A stretch of DNA of 64,000 nt, from positions 558,001-622,000 of the forward strand of contig NZ_MUJK01000001.1 in NCBI RefSeq assembly GCF_002906155.1. The letters are read 5' to 3'. Source of the stretch: Pseudomonas laurylsulfativorans (GTDB lineage: Bacteria > Pseudomonadota > Gammaproteobacteria > Pseudomonadales > Pseudomonadaceae). This document shows positions 1 to 11,114 of this stretch, in pieces; the first letter of the stretch is position 1; each line of letters begins with the position of its first letter. Made by a program: the position numbers and the translations under genes. The notes beneath the pieces were generated by a model. That model saw nothing but the letters and a program-made list of their open reading frames with translations. It was not told where the DNA came from and made no database searches.

Positions 1-22
1 TCCACCTGATCAGGAGTGCACG

Positions 23-3000
23 ATGGATCTCAGCCGTCGTCAGTTCTTCAAGGTCGCCGGTATCGGCCTTGCAGGCTCTAGCCTGGGTGCGTTGGGCATG
101 GCCCCGACGCTTGCCTTTGCCGAACAGGTGCGTCACTTCAAGCTCGCCCATACCCATGAAACCCGCAACACCTGCCCGTATTGCTCGGTCGGTTGCGGCT
201 TGATCATGTACAGCCAGGGCGATACGGCGAAGAATGTCGCGCAAAACATCATCCATATCGAAGGTGACGCCGACCACCCGGTCAACCGCGGCACTCTGTG
301 CCCCAAAGGCGCGGGCCTGCTGGACTTCATACACAGTCCCGGGCGCCTGCAATATCCGCAGGTGCGCAAACCCGGCAGCACCGAGTGGACCCGCATCTCC
401 TGGGATGAAGCGCTCGATCGCGTCGCCGACCTGATGAAGGCCGACCGTGACGCCAACTTCATTGAGAAAAATGCCCAGGGCCAAACAGTGAACCGCTGGC
501 TGACCACCGGTTTCCTCGCGGCCTCGGCGGCGTCCAACGAAGCCGGCTACATCACCCACAAGGTGATTCGCAGTCTCGGCATGCTGGGGTTTGATAACCA
601 GGCGCGTGTCTGACACGGCCCGACGGTGGCAAGTCTTGCCCCGACGTACGGCCGTGGTGCCATGACCAATACCTGGACCGATATCGCCAACGCGAATCTG
701 GTTCTGGTGATGGGCGGCAACGCAGCAGAAGCGCACCCGTGTGGTTTCAAATGGGTGACCGAAGCGAAGGCGCACAACAAGGCGCGGCTGATCGTGGTCG
801 ACCCGCGTTTTACCCGGACCGCCTCGGTGGCCGACTACTACGCGCCAATCCGTACCGGCACCGACATCGCCTTCATGGGCGGGTTGATCAATTTCCTGCT
901 GACCGAGGACAAGATCCAGCACGAATACGTGCGCAACTACACCGACGTGTCGTTCATCGTCAAAGCCGGCTATGGCTTCGAGGACGGCATCTTCAGTGGC
1001 TACGACGCGGCCAAGCGCCTGTACACCGATAAATCCGGCTGGGGTTATGAAATCGGCGAGGACGGCTTTGCCAAGGTCGATCCGACCCTGCAGGACCCGC
1101 ACTGCGTCTATCAGTTGATGAAGCAGCATTACAGCCGCTACACCAAGGAACTGGCGAGCCAGATCTGCGGCATGCCGGTCGATGCCATGCAGAAGATCTG
1201 GGACGAGATCGCCACTTGCTCGCAACCGGGCAAGACCATGACCATCCTCTATGCACTGGGCTGGACCCAGCACTCGATTGGCGCGCAGATCATCCGCAGC
1301 GCGGCGATGGTGCAACTGTTGCTGGGTAACGTCGGCATGCCGGGTGGGGGCGTGAATGCCTTGCGCGGGCACTCCAACATCCAGGGGCTGACCGACCTGG
1401 GGCTGTTGTCCAACTCGCTGCCGGGCTACCTCACGCTGCCGGGCGATGCCGAACAGGATTACAACGCCTACATCGTCAAGCGCACGCAAAAACCGTTGCG
1501 CCCGGGGCAACTGTCCTACTGGCAGAACTACGGCAAGTTCCACGTCAGCCTGATGAAAGCCTGGTACGGCGCCAACGCCACGGCCGAGAACAACTGGGCC
1601 TACGACTACCTGCCGAAACTGGACATTCCCCAATACGACATCCTCAAGGTGTTCGATCTGATGGGCCAGGGCAAGGTTAACGGCTACATGTGCCAGGGCT
1701 TCAATCCCATCGCTGCACTGCCTGATAAAAACCGCGTCATGGCGGCCTTGGCCAAGTTGAAATGGCTGGTGGTGATGGACCCGCTGGCCACCGAAACCTC
1801 GGAGTTCTGGCAAAAAGTCGGGCCATACAACGACGTGGATAGCGCCGGTATACAGACCGAAGTCATTCGCCTGCCCACCACCTGTTTCGCCGAGGAAGAC
1901 GGTTCGCTGGTCAACAGCAGCCGCTGGTTGCAATGGCACTGGAAAGGCGCCGACGGCCCCGGCGAGGCACGCACCGACGTGCGGATCATGAGTGAGTTGT
2001 TCCTGCGTCTGCGTGAGCGCTACCAGGCCAATGGCGGCAAATTTCCCGACCCGCTGCTCAAACTGTCGTGGCCGTACAAGATCCCCGACGAACCCACGCC
2101 CGAGGAGCTGGCCAGGGAAATCAATGGCTACGCCACCAGCGATTTCACCGACGCCACCGGCGCTGCGATCAAGGGTAATTCGCAACTGGCAGCGTTTGCC
2201 CAGCTCAAGGATGACGGCAGCACGGCGTCCGGCTGCTGGATTTTCTGTGGCAGCTGGACCGAACTGGGCAACCAGATGGCCCGACGCGACAATGCCGATC
2301 CTTATGGCATGCACCAGCATCAAGGCTGGGCGTGGGCCTGGCCGGCCAACCGGCGGATTCTCTACAACCGCGCCTCGGCTGACCTGCAAGGCAAACCGTG
2401 GGACCCGAAAAAACGCCTCGTGTGGTGGAACGGCAAAGCCTGGGCCGGCACCGATGTACCGGACTACAAGGCCGACGTACCGCCGGAAGCGGGGATGAAT
2501 CCGTTCATCATGAACCCCGAGGGCGTGGCGCGATTCTTCGCCGTCGACAAGATGAACGAAGGCCCGTTCCCCGAGCACTACGAACCGTTCGAAACGCCGA
2601 TCGGCATTAACCCGCTGCACCCGCAAAACAAAAAAGCCACCAGCAACCCGGCGGCGCGGATCTTCGATTCGGTATGGGATTCCCTCGGCGTGGCCAAGGA
2701 CTACCCTTACGCCGCCACCAGTTACCGACTGACCGAGCATTTCCACTTCTGGAGCAAGCACTGCAAGCTCAATGCGATTGCCCAACCGGAGCAATTCGTG
2801 GAAATCGGCGAAGTGCTGGCCAAGGAAAAAGGCATCGTCGCAGGCGACCGGGTACGGGTCAGCAGCAAGCGTGGCTTCATAGAAGCGGTAGCGGTGGTGA
2901 CCAAGCGGATTCGTCCGTTGCAGGTCAACAATCAGGTGGTGCACCAGATCGGCATTCCGCTGCACTGGGGGTTTACCGGCCTCACGCGGCACGGATACCT

Positions 3001-3088
3001 GACCAACACCCTGGTGCCGTTCCTCGGCGATGGCAACACCCAGACCCCGGAATCCAAGTCATTCCTGGTCAACGTGGAGAAAGTCTAA
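23..3088 (+). CDS. fdnG: Formate dehydrogenase-N/O alpha subunit, selenocysteine-containing
   Basis: Catalytic molybdopterin subunit that oxidises formate to CO2 on the periplasmic side and passes electrons to the beta and gamma subunits. The N-terminus has a twin-arginine signal (SRRQFFK) ending near AFA, then a 4Fe-4S motif, CPYCSVGC with further Cys to CPKG. Codon 197 (611-613) is TGA. Reading continues in frame for 824 codons as V-U-HGPTVASLAPTYGRGAM, the conserved selenocysteine site of FdnG/FdoG, so this is one gene of 1021 residues (E. coli homologues are about 1015) and not two fragments. The start is preceded by CAGGAG. It is first in a same-strand operon with fdnH, fdnI, fdhE, selA, selB and selC. 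The FdnG versus FdoG label is a naming choice. Confidence 0.97.
611..646 (+). promoter_or_regulatory. Bacterial SECIS element for UGA recoding in fdnG
   Basis: Immediately after the UGA the mRNA can fold into a hairpin. The lower stem CGACGG pairs with CCGACG (one A-A mismatch), then comes an unpaired U, then an upper stem GGCA/UGCC around the loop AGUCU. A bulged U and a short GU-containing apical loop 15-25 nt after the UGA are the SelB recognition features known from E. coli fdhF and fdnG. This supports selenocysteine insertion at codon 197. Confidence 0.85.
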
Positions 3089-4024
3089 ATGGCCAGCCAA
3101 GACATCATCGCTCGCTCGGCCACCACCACACCCGCGCCCTCGGTGCGCGGCATGGAGGAAGTCGCCAAGCTGATCGACACCACCAAATGCATCGGCTGCA
3201 AGGCCTGCCAGGTTGCCTGCTCGGAATGGAACGAGCTGCGCGATGAAGTCGGTCACAACCACGGCACCTACGACAACCCACAGGACCTCAGCGCAGAAAC
3301 CTGGACCTTGATGCGCTTCACCGAGCACGAGACCGACGCCGGCAACCTGGAATGGCTGATCCGCAAGGACGGCTGCATGCACTGCGCCGAGCCCGGTTGC
3401 CTGGCGGCGTGCCCCAGCCCAGGGGCGATCATCAAGCACGCCAACGGCATCGTCGATTTCGATCAGGACCACTGCATTGGCTGCGGCTACTGCATCACCG
3501 GGTGTCCGTTCAACATTCCACGGATCTCGCAGAAGGACCACAAGGCCTATAAATGCACCCTGTGCTCGGACCGGGTAGCGGTAGGGCTGGAACCGGCCTG
3601 CGTGAAAACCTGCCCGACCGGTGCCATCGTGTTCGGCTCCAAGGACGACATGAAGGAGCACGCCGCCGAGCGTATCGTCGACCTCAAGAGTCGGGGCTTT
3701 GAAAACGCCGGTCTGTACGATCCCGAAGGCGTGGGGGGCACCCACGTGATGTACGTGTTGCACCACGCCGATACGCCAAGACTGTACGCCGGTCTGCCCG
3801 ATCACCCGGCGATCAGTCCGTTGGTTGGGTTGTGGAAAGGCATCAGCAAACCACTGGCGCTGCTGGCCATGGGCGCGGCGGTGCTGGCCGGGTTCTTCCA
3901 CTACGTGCGCGTCGGGCCACAAATCGTCGAAGAGGATGAGCATCCGGAGCCGCCGGACAACGCCGTGCATGAAGTCGATCCGGCGGTGCACACCTTCGAT
4001 CCCCGTGGGGAGGGCAGGCCATGA
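3089..4024 (+). CDS. fdnH: Formate dehydrogenase-N beta subunit (iron-sulfur)
   Basis: Electron-transfer subunit carrying four 4Fe-4S clusters between FdnG and the cytochrome b subunit. Ferredoxin-like cysteine groups are visible: [16 protein letters not shown] near residue 33, [18 protein letters not shown] near 95, [13 protein letters not shown] near 125 and CTLCSDR near 150. One hydrophobic segment near residues 250-270 ([15 protein letters not shown]) anchors it in the membrane. The length of 311 residues is close to the E. coli protein (294). It starts directly after the fdnG stop and overlaps fdnI by 4 bases, so translation is probably coupled. Confidence 0.95.
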   Translation: MASQDIIARSATTTPAPSVRGMEEVAKLIDTTKCIGCKACQVACSEWNELRDEVGHNHGTYDNPQDLSAETWTLMRFTEHETDAGNLEWLIRKDGCMHCAEPGCLAACPSPGAIIKHANGIVDFDQDHCIGCGYCITGCPFNIPRISQKDHKAYKCTLCSDRVAVGLEPACVKTCPTGAIVFGSKDDMKEHAAERIVDLKSRGFENAGLYDPEGVGGTHVMYVLHHADTPRLYAGLPDHPAISPLVGLWKGISKPLALLAMGAAVLAGFFHYVRVGPQIVEEDEHPEPPDNAVHEVDPAVHTFDPRGEGRP

Positions 4025-4686
4025 GCAACAAGACGATCCTGCGCTACACCAGCAACCAGCGCACCAATCACTGGTTGGTGGCAATCCTGTTCTTGATGGC
4101 CGGGTTGTCCGGGCTGGCGCTGTTCCACCCGGCGCTGTTCTGGCTGAGCAACCTGTTCGGTGGCGGGCCATGGACGCGCATCCTGCATCCGTTCATGGGC
4201 GTGCTGATGTTCCTGCTGTTCCTTGGCCTGGTGATTCGCTTTTGGCGCGCCAACTATTTCATCGCCAATGACCGTCTGTGGCTCAAGCGCATAGACCGGG
4301 TGATGCTCAACCAGGAGGAGGGCGTCCCGCCCATCGGCAAGTACAACCCCGGGCAGAAGCTGCTGTTCTGGACTTTACTGCTGTGCATGCTGGTGCTGCT
4401 GTTCAGCGGGCTGGTGATCTGGCGTGCGTATTTCAGCGAGTATTTCGGCATCACCGCGATACGCTGGGCGATGTTGCTGCATGCGCTGGCCGGTTTCGTG
4501 CTGATCTTGAGCATCATCGTGCACATCTATGCCGGTATCTGGATCAAAGGCTCCGTCAGCGCCATGTTGCATGGCTGGGTCAGCCGCGGCTGGGCGAAGA
4601 AGCACCACGAACTCTGGTATCGCCAAGTGACCCAAGATGAGACCCGCGACGAAGCTCCCGCGCGACCGATCACTAAAAAGGGCTGA
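4021..4686 (+). CDS. fdnI: Formate dehydrogenase-N gamma subunit, cytochrome b556
   Basis: Membrane subunit of 221 residues that takes electrons from FdnH and reduces quinone. It has four hydrophobic helices (about residues 20-40, 60-75, 115-135 and 150-170) with histidines suitable as heme ligands (NHWLVA, HPFMGV, HALAGF, HIYAGIW). The last of these matches the C-terminal heme-binding helix of the FdnI family. The ATG lies in the last codons of fdnH (ATGA overlap). Confidence 0.94.
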   Translation: MSNKTILRYTSNQRTNHWLVAILFLMAGLSGLALFHPALFWLSNLFGGGPWTRILHPFMGVLMFLLFLGLVIRFWRANYFIANDRLWLKRIDRVMLNQEEGVPPIGKYNPGQKLLFWTLLLCMLVLLFSGLVIWRAYFSEYFGITAIRWAMLLHALAGFVLILSIIVHIYAGIWIKGSVSAMLHGWVSRGWAKKHHELWYRQVTQDETRDEAPARPITKKG

Positions 4687-4689
4687 CAT

Positions 4690-5616
4690 TTGCCAACCAT
4701 CCTCGAGCCTGGAGAAATCGAAGCAGCGGCCAGTTCGCCGCCGTTTCTGTACATGCCACCGCACAACCTGTTCAGCCTGCGCGCCCAGCGCCTGGCAACC
4801 CTGGCCGAAGGGCATGCGCTGGCCGATTACCTGCGCCTGATCGCCGGGTTGTGCCAGGTGCAGCAACAGGTGCTGGACGACCCGCCCTCAAGTGAACCCC
4901 TGGACCGACAACGCATCGAGTTGTGCCAGCAACACGGCTTGCCGCCGTTTGCGGCCGACAGCCTGGCGCGCGAAGACGATTGGCAGCTTTACCTCGATGC
5001 CTTGCTGCAGCGCTATGACGCACCTTCGCCATCCGCGGTGGCCGATGCCGTACAAACCTTGCGCCTGGCCAGTGCCGGGCAACGCCGCGCGTGGGCGGTG
5101 GCGTTAGTCAGCGGCCAGTATTCATTGGTGCCGGCAGCGCTGGTGCCGTTTCTCGGCGCGGCGCTGCAAACGGCCTGGAGTCACTGGCTGCTGAGTACGC
5201 CGAACCTGGCATTGACGCCCGGCGACAGCCTCAGCCAGTGCCCGGCCTGTGGCTCGCCGGCCATGGCCGGGGTCATCCGCCATCGCGGCAAGCACAATGG
5301 CTTGCGTTATCTGGTCTGCTCACTGTGCGCCTGCGAATGGCATGTGGTGCGGGTCAAGTGCGTGTACTGCGAGCAGAGCAAGGGCCTGGACTACCTTAGC
5401 CTGGAAGATGACCGCCATGCCGCCAATCAGGCGCCGTTGCGCGCCGAAGTCTGCCCCGGTTGCAACAGCTATCTGAAGTTGCTTTACCTGGAGAACGATG
5501 CAGACGCCGAAGCGTTGTCGGCGGACCTGTCCAGCCTGATGCTCGATATGCGCCTGGCGCAGGACGGTTATCAGCGTTTGGCACCGAATCTGTTGCTGGC
5601 ACCGGGAGACGAGTAA
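4690..5616 (+). CDS. fdhE: Formate dehydrogenase accessory protein FdhE
   Basis: Cytoplasmic rubredoxin-like protein needed to make active membrane formate dehydrogenase. It is 308 residues long and has the family's paired CxxC motifs: CPACGSP near 180, CSLCACEW near 210, CVYCEQSKG near 222 and CPGCNSYLK near 257. The best start is a TTG three bases after the fdnI stop. It lies between the structural genes and selA, as expected for maturation of FdnG. Confidence 0.93.
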   Translation: MPTILEPGEIEAAASSPPFLYMPPHNLFSLRAQRLATLAEGHALADYLRLIAGLCQVQQQVLDDPPSSEPLDRQRIELCQQHGLPPFAADSLAREDDWQLYLDALLQRYDAPSPSAVADAVQTLRLASAGQRRAWAVALVSGQYSLVPAALVPFLGAALQTAWSHWLLSTPNLALTPGDSLSQCPACGSPAMAGVIRHRGKHNGLRYLVCSLCACEWHVVRVKCVYCEQSKGLDYLSLEDDRHAANQAPLRAEVCPGCNSYLKLLYLENDADAEALSADLSSLMLDMRLAQDGYQRLAPNLLLAPGDE

Positions 5617-5667
5617 CCGTAGCGTCTACACTCTGGCGCGACGGTCATTCGTTTTCAGGAGCGCCAG

Positions 5668-7098
5668 ATGTCTGCACGCAGTGCCAGCCAACCCCTGCGC
5701 CTACCTTCCATAGACAGTCTGTTGCGTCACCCGGCGTGCCAGCCGCTGGCCGAGCGCTATGGGCGCGATACCTTGTTGGCCACCCTGCGGCTTTTACTGG
5801 ATGAATTGCGCGAAAGGGTGCGGCTGGGTTTGCTCGAAGCTGTTGAGGTCAGCCCTGAGGTACTGGCGGGCAGGGTCGGCGAGCGATTGGCAGTGCAGCA
5901 TCGCAGCCATGTGCGCCGGGTGTTCAACCTCACCGGCACGGTCTTGCACACCAACCTCGGCCGGGCGCTGTTGCCCGAAGAAGCGATTGAGGCGGTGCAA
6001 ATGGCCGCGCGCTATCCGCTCAACCTGGAATTCGACCTGCGCAGTGGCAAGCGCGGTGACCGCGACGACCTGATCGAAGGCTTGATCCGCGAGCTGACAG
6101 GCGCCGAAGCGGTGACCGTGGTCAACAACAATGCCGCAGCGGTCCTCTTGACCCTCAACAGTCTGGGCGCGCGCAAGGAAGGGATTATTTCCCGGGGCGA
6201 ACTGATTGAAATCGGCGGCGCCTTTCGTATCCCCGACATCATGGCCCGCGCCGGAGTGAAGCTGCATGAAGTCGGCACCACCAACCGCACCCATGCCCGT
6301 GACTACGAAGCCGCGATCGGCCCGCGCAGTGGTTTGATCATGCGTGTGCATGCCAGCAACTACAGCATTCAAGGCTTCACCACGAGCGTGCCAACGGCGG
6401 AGCTGGCGCAAATTGCCCACCAACATGGACTGCCGTTGCTCGAAGACCTTGGCAGCGGCAGCCTGCTGGACCTGACCCGCTGGGGTCTGCCCGCCGAGCC
6501 GACGGTACGCCAGGCGCTGCTCGATGGCGCGGACATCGTCACCTTCAGTGGCGACAAACTGCTCGGCGGGCCGCAAGCCGGGCTGATTGTCGGGCGCAAG
6601 GAACTGATCGCCAGGATCAAGAAAAACCCGCTCAAGCGTGCACTGCGGGTCGATAAAATGACCCTGGCTGCCTTGGAAGCGGTGTTGGGCTTGTACCGTA
6701 ACCCGGACCGACTGGCCGAGCGCTTGCCGAGCCTGCGCCTGTTGACCCGGCCACAAGCCGATATCCTCGCCCAGGCCGAGCGTCTGCAGCCAGCGCTGGC
6801 CCAACTGCTGGGCGACGGCTGGAGCGTCAGCGCCATGCCCGCTCTGGGGATGATCGGCAGCGGCAGCCAACCGGTGGCGCGGCTGGCCAGCGCAGCACTG
6901 TGTCTGCGCCCTTTGACGTCCAAACGCTTGCGCGGGCGCTCGCTGTTGACGCTGGAGGAGGCCTTTCGCGCCTTGCCGATTGCGGTCCTCGGGCGCATTG
7001 ACGATGACACCCTGTGGCTGGACCTGCGGCAACTGGACGACGAACCGGCATGGCTGGCGCAACTCGATCAATTACAGGTGGAGGGGCGGGCAGGGTGA
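5668..7098 (+). CDS. selA: L-seryl-tRNA(Sec) selenium transferase
   Basis: PLP enzyme that converts Ser-tRNA(Sec) to Sec-tRNA(Sec) using selenophosphate. The 476 residues match the usual size (E. coli 463). The recognisable N-terminal [11 protein letters not shown], the core HTNLGRALL and the PLP-lysine context [13 protein letters not shown] are present. An ATG with CAGGAG upstream defines the start. The 3' end overlaps selB by 4 bases (GTGA). Confidence 0.96.
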   Translation: MSARSASQPLRLPSIDSLLRHPACQPLAERYGRDTLLATLRLLLDELRERVRLGLLEAVEVSPEVLAGRVGERLAVQHRSHVRRVFNLTGTVLHTNLGRALLPEEAIEAVQMAARYPLNLEFDLRSGKRGDRDDLIEGLIRELTGAEAVTVVNNNAAAVLLTLNSLGARKEGIISRGELIEIGGAFRIPDIMARAGVKLHEVGTTNRTHARDYEAAIGPRSGLIMRVHASNYSIQGFTTSVPTAELAQIAHQHGLPLLEDLGSGSLLDLTRWGLPAEPTVRQALLDGADIVTFSGDKLLGGPQAGLIVGRKELIARIKKNPLKRALRVDKMTLAALEAVLGLYRNPDRLAERLPSLRLLTRPQADILAQAERLQPALAQLLGDGWSVSAMPALGMIGSGSQPVARLASAALCLRPLTSKRLRGRSLLTLEEAFRALPIAVLGRIDDDTLWLDLRQLDDEPAWLAQLDQLQVEGRAG

Positions 7099-9002
7099 TA
7101 GTCGGCACCGCAGGGCACATTGATCATGGCAAGACGGCGCTGCTCCAGGCGCTGACCGGCCAGGTCGGCGACCGGCGCCGGGAAGAGCGTGAACGCGGCA
7201 TGACCATCGACCTCGGCTATCTGTATGCCGCGCTGGAGCCGGGAGCGCAGTTGACCGGTTTTATCGATGTTCCGGGCCATGAGCGCTTCACCCACAACAT
7301 GCTCGCCGGAGCGCAAGGCATCGATCTGGTGTTGTTGGTAGTGGCCGTCGATGACGGGGTGATGCCGCAGACCCGCGAGCACCTGGCGATAGTCGAGTTG
7401 CTTGGCATTCCCCGGGCGCTGGTGGCGATCAGTAAGTGCGACCGGGTCGACAGCGCCCGGGTGCAGATCGTGCGTGATCAGGTCCGTACCTTGCTGGCGC
7501 CCGGGCCGTATGCCGATGCACCGTTGATTGCGCTGTCGAGTGTGACCGGCGAGGGCATCGAAACCCTGCGTCAACAATTGCTCCAAGCCCAGCGTGAAGT
7601 TCAGCAACGCAGCACCGAAGGTGGTTTTCGCCTGGCGATCGATCGGGCCTTCAGTGTGGCCGGGGCCGGCATCGTGGTGACCGGTACGGCGCTGTCCGGC
7701 CAGGTCGCGGTGGGCGATACCCTGCTACTGGGCCCTCAAGGCAAACCGGTGCGCATTCGCGGCCTGCACGCGCAAAACCAGGCCGCCGAACAGGCCTTTG
7801 CCGGCCAACGCGTGGCGTTGAACCTGAGTGCCGAACGACTGGCGCTGGAGCACATCCATCGCGGCCACTGGTTGCTGGCCGAGGGCTTGTATGCGCCCAC
7901 CCAGCGCCTGGACATCGACCTGCAGTTGCTTGCCGGCGAATCCCGGGCCTTCGAACACTTTCAACCGGTGCACGTGCACCTCGGCACCCAGGACGTCACC
8001 GGGCGAGTCGCCTTGCTGGAGGGCGCCAGCCTGGCGCCCGGCGAGCGGATGTTTGCGCAACTGTTGCTCAATACACCCGTGCATGGGGTGAAGGGCGATC
8101 CGCTGATCGTGCGTGACCAGAGTGCCCAACGTACGCTGGGCGGCGGCCGGATACTCGATCCATTTGCACCGACACGTCAGCGCCGCAGTCCCGAACGGCT
8201 GGCGCAACTGGCCGCGCTGGCGAACAGCGCAGGCCTGGAAGAGGTATTGCCGGCCTTGCTGGTCCATAGCGACACCGGGTTCGATCCGCAGCGCCTGGAG
8301 CGGCAGTTCAACCGCCCGCGCAGCTGTTGGGTGTTGCCCGCTGACGTGCGCTTGATCGACACCCGCCAAGGCGCGGTGCTGTTCAGCACGAGTCGTTGGG
8401 AAGCCTTGAAGACTGCAGTGCTGGAACACCTCGCACGCTTTCATCAGCTCGAACCGGATCAGATGGGGCCGGACCGCGATCGCCTGCGCCGATTTGCCGG
8501 CAGCACGCTGGAACGCCCGACGTTTATCAGCTTGCTCGATGAACTGCTGGCCAGCGGCACTATCGCCAGCAGCGGGCCGTGGGTGCACCTGCCCGAACAT
8601 CAGGTGCGCTTGAGTGAAGAAGATGAAGCCTTGTGGCAACGCTTACAGCCGTTGTTCGAACAAGCCGGATTCGATCCGCCCTGGGTGCGTAACCTGGGTC
8701 ATGAGGAGGCAACCGTCCGCGCATTACTGCTCAAAATGGCCCGGCTGGGGCTGCTCCACCAAGTGGTCCGCGATCTGTTTTACACCGACAGCATGATCCA
8801 CCAATTGGCGGCTATGCTGTTGCAACTGGCGGACGCCAACCCGGTGATCCAGATAGCGGCGTTTCGTGATGCGGTGGGCCTGGGACGCAAGCGCAGTATT
8901 CAGATACTGGAGTATTTTGATCGCATTGGTCTGACCCGACGCGTTGGCGACCGTCGCCAGATTCGCCTGGACAGTGCGTTGGCCCAGCGTGCAGAGGCAT
9001 GA
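7095..9002 (+). CDS. selB: Selenocysteine-specific elongation factor
   Basis: GTPase that carries Sec-tRNA(Sec) to the ribosome at a UGA next to a SECIS hairpin. The G domain starts at once ([18 protein letters not shown]), with DVPGHE and SKCD motifs. The C-terminal half has the winged-helix repeats that bind SECIS RNA. The GTG at 7095 was chosen because it puts the P-loop at the expected N-terminal position. An upstream in-frame start at 7014 would lie inside selA and adds residues with no family similarity. Length is 635 residues. Confidence 0.95.
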   Translation: MIVGTAGHIDHGKTALLQALTGQVGDRRREERERGMTIDLGYLYAALEPGAQLTGFIDVPGHERFTHNMLAGAQGIDLVLLVVAVDDGVMPQTREHLAIVELLGIPRALVAISKCDRVDSARVQIVRDQVRTLLAPGPYADAPLIALSSVTGEGIETLRQQLLQAQREVQQRSTEGGFRLAIDRAFSVAGAGIVVTGTALSGQVAVGDTLLLGPQGKPVRIRGLHAQNQAAEQAFAGQRVALNLSAERLALEHIHRGHWLLAEGLYAPTQRLDIDLQLLAGESRAFEHFQPVHVHLGTQDVTGRVALLEGASLAPGERMFAQLLLNTPVHGVKGDPLIVRDQSAQRTLGGGRILDPFAPTRQRRSPERLAQLAALANSAGLEEVLPALLVHSDTGFDPQRLERQFNRPRSCWVLPADVRLIDTRQGAVLFSTSRWEALKTAVLEHLARFHQLEPDQMGPDRDRLRRFAGSTLERPTFISLLDELLASGTIASSGPWVHLPEHQVRLSEEDEALWQRLQPLFEQAGFDPPWVRNLGHEEATVRALLLKMARLGLLHQVVRDLFYTDSMIHQLAAMLLQLADANPVIQIAAFRDAVGLGRKRSIQILEYFDRIGLTRRVGDRRQIRLDSALAQRAEA

Positions 9003-9008
9003 TTTCAA

Positions 9009-9104
9009 GGAAGGCAATCGCGCCCGGTGGCGCGGCCGGGCTTCAAACCCGGTTGGGGACGGCATCCGTTCCCGGGCAGGTTCGACTCCGGCTGCCTTCC
9101 GCCA
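9009..9104 (+). tRNA. selC: tRNA-Sec (anticodon UCA)
   Basis: A 96-nt tRNA with the long acceptor/T stack and extended variable arm typical of selenocysteine tRNA. Acceptor arms GGAAGGC and GCCTTCC pair, followed by G and an encoded CCA. The anticodon loop CTTCAAA (9041-9047) sits between CCGGG and CCCGG and presents TCA at 9043-9045. The T loop GGTTCGACTCC is present. It starts 7 bases after the selB stop. Confidence 0.96.
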
Positions 9105-9130
9105 TTTCCCCCAGACTCAACCCGATCCCC

Positions 9131-9230
9131 TGTAGGAGCGAGCTTGCTCGCGATGGTCGTTAACGATAACGCGTGTTTGCTGGTTAAACGCGGTGCTATT
9201 GAGACCATCGCGAGCAAGCTCGCTCCTACA
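9131..9230. repeat. REPIN: two inverted Pseudomonas REP sequences
   Basis: TGTAGGAGCGAGCTTGCTCG at one end and its inverse at the other enclose about 55 bases containing TCGTTAACGATAACGCG. This is the classic pair of REP palindromes found between Pseudomonas genes. It lies just after selC. Confidence 0.93.
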
Positions 9231-9260
9231 GGGATTTGTGTTAGCCATGCCGCCCAAACG

Positions 9261-9287
9261 AAATGAGCGCCACTTGGGCGCTCATTT
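9261..9287. terminator. Bidirectional hairpin terminator
   Basis: A perfect 11-bp stem (AAATGAGCGCC / GGCGCTCATTT) around ACTTG sits between the end of the selenocysteine operon and the end of the convergent gene at 9382. The stem ends supply short A and T runs on both strands. Confidence 0.6.
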
Positions 9288-9381
9288 GTTCACGGCATCA
9301 CGGGTTACTGCTTGTGCAAATCGCCGGGTTTGCAGGCCTTGTCGAAAAACGCCTTGGCTGCGTTCAACGTTGAAGTCCTTT

Positions 9382-10860
9382 TCAATTGGTTTTCACCACG
9401 GCCGGTGGAGTCCAGTCGCCGTCGAGGGCATCGGCTTGCGGCCAGTAGGCGCGAATGTACAGCGAGAATTCGGCGCCTTTAGGCGATGGCAGCCAGTTGC
9501 TTTCCTTGTCCTTGCCCGGTGATTCGCTTTGCACGTAAATGGTCAACGAGCCATCAGGGTTGGTTTGCAGGGATTTGTTCTTGGTGCCGATGGAATAGCG
9601 CTTGAGTTCATTGGGGGCGAAGAAGTGCTGTTCGTTGTACAGCGTCAGCGACCAGAACCCCTTGACCGGTGGCAGCTTGCCTTTGGCGAACGTGACGCTG
9701 TAGCCGTACTGGCCGTTGAGGCGCAGGCCGTTCTCATCCAGATCCTGGTAGAAGTATTTGGTCTCTTTCTGCTGATTGACGAATATGTTCGAGCGCGCGA
9801 CGGCGGTACGGGTGAAATAGTCGGTGCCGAACGCCGCGCCGTTGCTTACGGTGCTCCAGTAATTGGGCAATTGCAGACCGTAGTTGCGGAACTGCAACAG
9901 CGGGTCGATGACTTCGCTGTCGGCCTTTTTCGCCTCGTCAATCATCGCGGCGCGCAGTTGCGGGTCGGCCTTGGCGATGGCTGCAAGGGCGGCCATTTGC
10001 CCGTAACGGGCTTCTTCACCTGGTAATGGCTTGGCGTCCTTGAGCAGGGCCGGCAGTTCGTCGAAGAATTTCTCCGGGTCCACCCATTTGGTTTCGGCAT
10101 TGCCTTCAGCAGCCTGGGCCGGGAATTTCGGTTGTTTGTTCCAGTCGCGCCGTTTGGCCTTGCCGTCGTATTGCGACAGTGGGTACATGTCGATGCCCGC
10201 CAGTGCCGGCTGCACAGCCTGGCGGTCGGCGGCGGTGTCGTCCTGAAAGACCCGCGGGATCACGAACCCAGTGTTGGTGCGCGCCCGGTACACCCGCCTG
10301 ATGCCAGGCGGTACCTTGCCGTTCCAGTCCGGGCCGACCAACAGATAGAAACCTGGCTGGGTGTTATACATTTTGCCCAGTTCGGCGAAGCTGTCCGAGC
10401 GTAGGTCCACCACCTGGTACACCCAAAAGCGGCCATTGAAGTCCGGCACTTGCAGCACCACTGGCTCAATGTCCAGGGCGATGCTGCCGGCGCCGTACAC
10501 CACGTCCTGGTTCGGACAAGCCACCAACCGCTCGGCCGGGTCGATGTAGTCACTGAGCATCGACAAGCGATTGATCGGCGCCACGGGAACAATGCCCCCC
10601 ATCAAGCCGGGCTCGGGCAGGTTCTTGAACGTCTGGCGACGATTGAAGATGTTGGCCATCGGCCAAGCCCAGAAATACGCCTCGCGCGCCATCATGCGTA
10701 CGTACGGCTCAGTCACTTTGGTGCCTGCGACGGGCCCTGTGACCGGGCTGGCGACGGTGGCTTCGACAGCTTTGTTTTGGGCAGCCAACAGGGGGGTGGC
10801 GGTGACAACACTGACGAAGGTCAGGGCAAAAAGGGCATGATGCCGCAGCAAACGAATCAT
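9382..10860 (-). CDS. Exported DUF1254/DUF1214 protein
   Basis: A 492-residue protein with a clear Sec signal peptide (hydrophobic HALFALTFVSVVTATPLLA, cleavage near residue 26). The N-terminal half matches DUF1254 (YFWAWPMANIFNRR, NQDVVYGAGSIALD) and the C-terminal part DUF1214 (KGFWSLTLYNEQHFF near the end). The family is widespread and its biochemical role is unsettled. It stands alone between two REPINs. Confidence 0.85.
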   Translation of the reverse strand: MIRLLRHHALFALTFVSVVTATPLLAAQNKAVEATVASPVTGPVAGTKVTEPYVRMMAREAYFWAWPMANIFNRRQTFKNLPEPGLMGGIVPVAPINRLSMLSDYIDPAERLVACPNQDVVYGAGSIALDIEPVVLQVPDFNGRFWVYQVVDLRSDSFAELGKMYNTQPGFYLLVGPDWNGKVPPGIRRVYRARTNTGFVIPRVFQDDTAADRQAVQPALAGIDMYPLSQYDGKAKRRDWNKQPKFPAQAAEGNAETKWVDPEKFFDELPALLKDAKPLPGEEARYGQMAALAAIAKADPQLRAAMIDEAKKADSEVIDPLLQFRNYGLQLPNYWSTVSNGAAFGTDYFTRTAVARSNIFVNQQKETKYFYQDLDENGLRLNGQYGYSVTFAKGKLPPVKGFWSLTLYNEQHFFAPNELKRYSIGTKNKSLQTNPDGSLTIYVQSESPGKDKESNWLPSPKGAEFSLYIRAYWPQADALDGDWTPPAVVKTN

Positions 10861-10981
10861 AGAGCGTCCTTACTTGATAGCAGTCACCGGATGCAGGTGA
10901 GTTGCTGAAAAGATAGCTCATGTTTGCCGCCGCAATACCTGTAGGAGCCGCGTCCTGGTCGAAATGATGTGAACGCCAAAC

Positions 10982-11081
10982 TGTAGGAGCCAGCTTGCTG
11001 GCGATGGACTCAAGTGCGCCGCGTTTATCCGGTTTACACGCGTAATCGTTAACGACCATCGCCAGCAAGCTGGCTCCTACA
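10982..11081. repeat. REPIN with TGTAGGAGC ends
   Basis: TGTAGGAGCCAGCTTGCTGG and its inverse enclose a spacer carrying the same TTATCC/GGTTTA and CGTTAACGA segments seen in the other copies, but in reverse order. A single partial REP (CTGTAGGAGCCGCGTCC) lies about 40 bases upstream. Confidence 0.9.
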
Positions 11082-11114
11082 AAGGATCGTGCCTACGATG
11101 GTGGTTATCAGCTT

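Noticed and set aside
3059..4171. Minus-strand frame of 370 codons opposite fdnH
   Set aside because: Antisense shadow of the iron-sulfur subunit; no start signal or motif.
5794..7071. Minus-strand frame of 425 codons opposite selA
   Set aside because: Long antisense frames are common in high-GC DNA. selA is unambiguous and this frame has no family match.
7014..7094. N-terminal extension of SelB
   Set aside because: It lies inside selA and shifts the P-loop away from its normal place. GTG 7095 gives the expected N-terminus.
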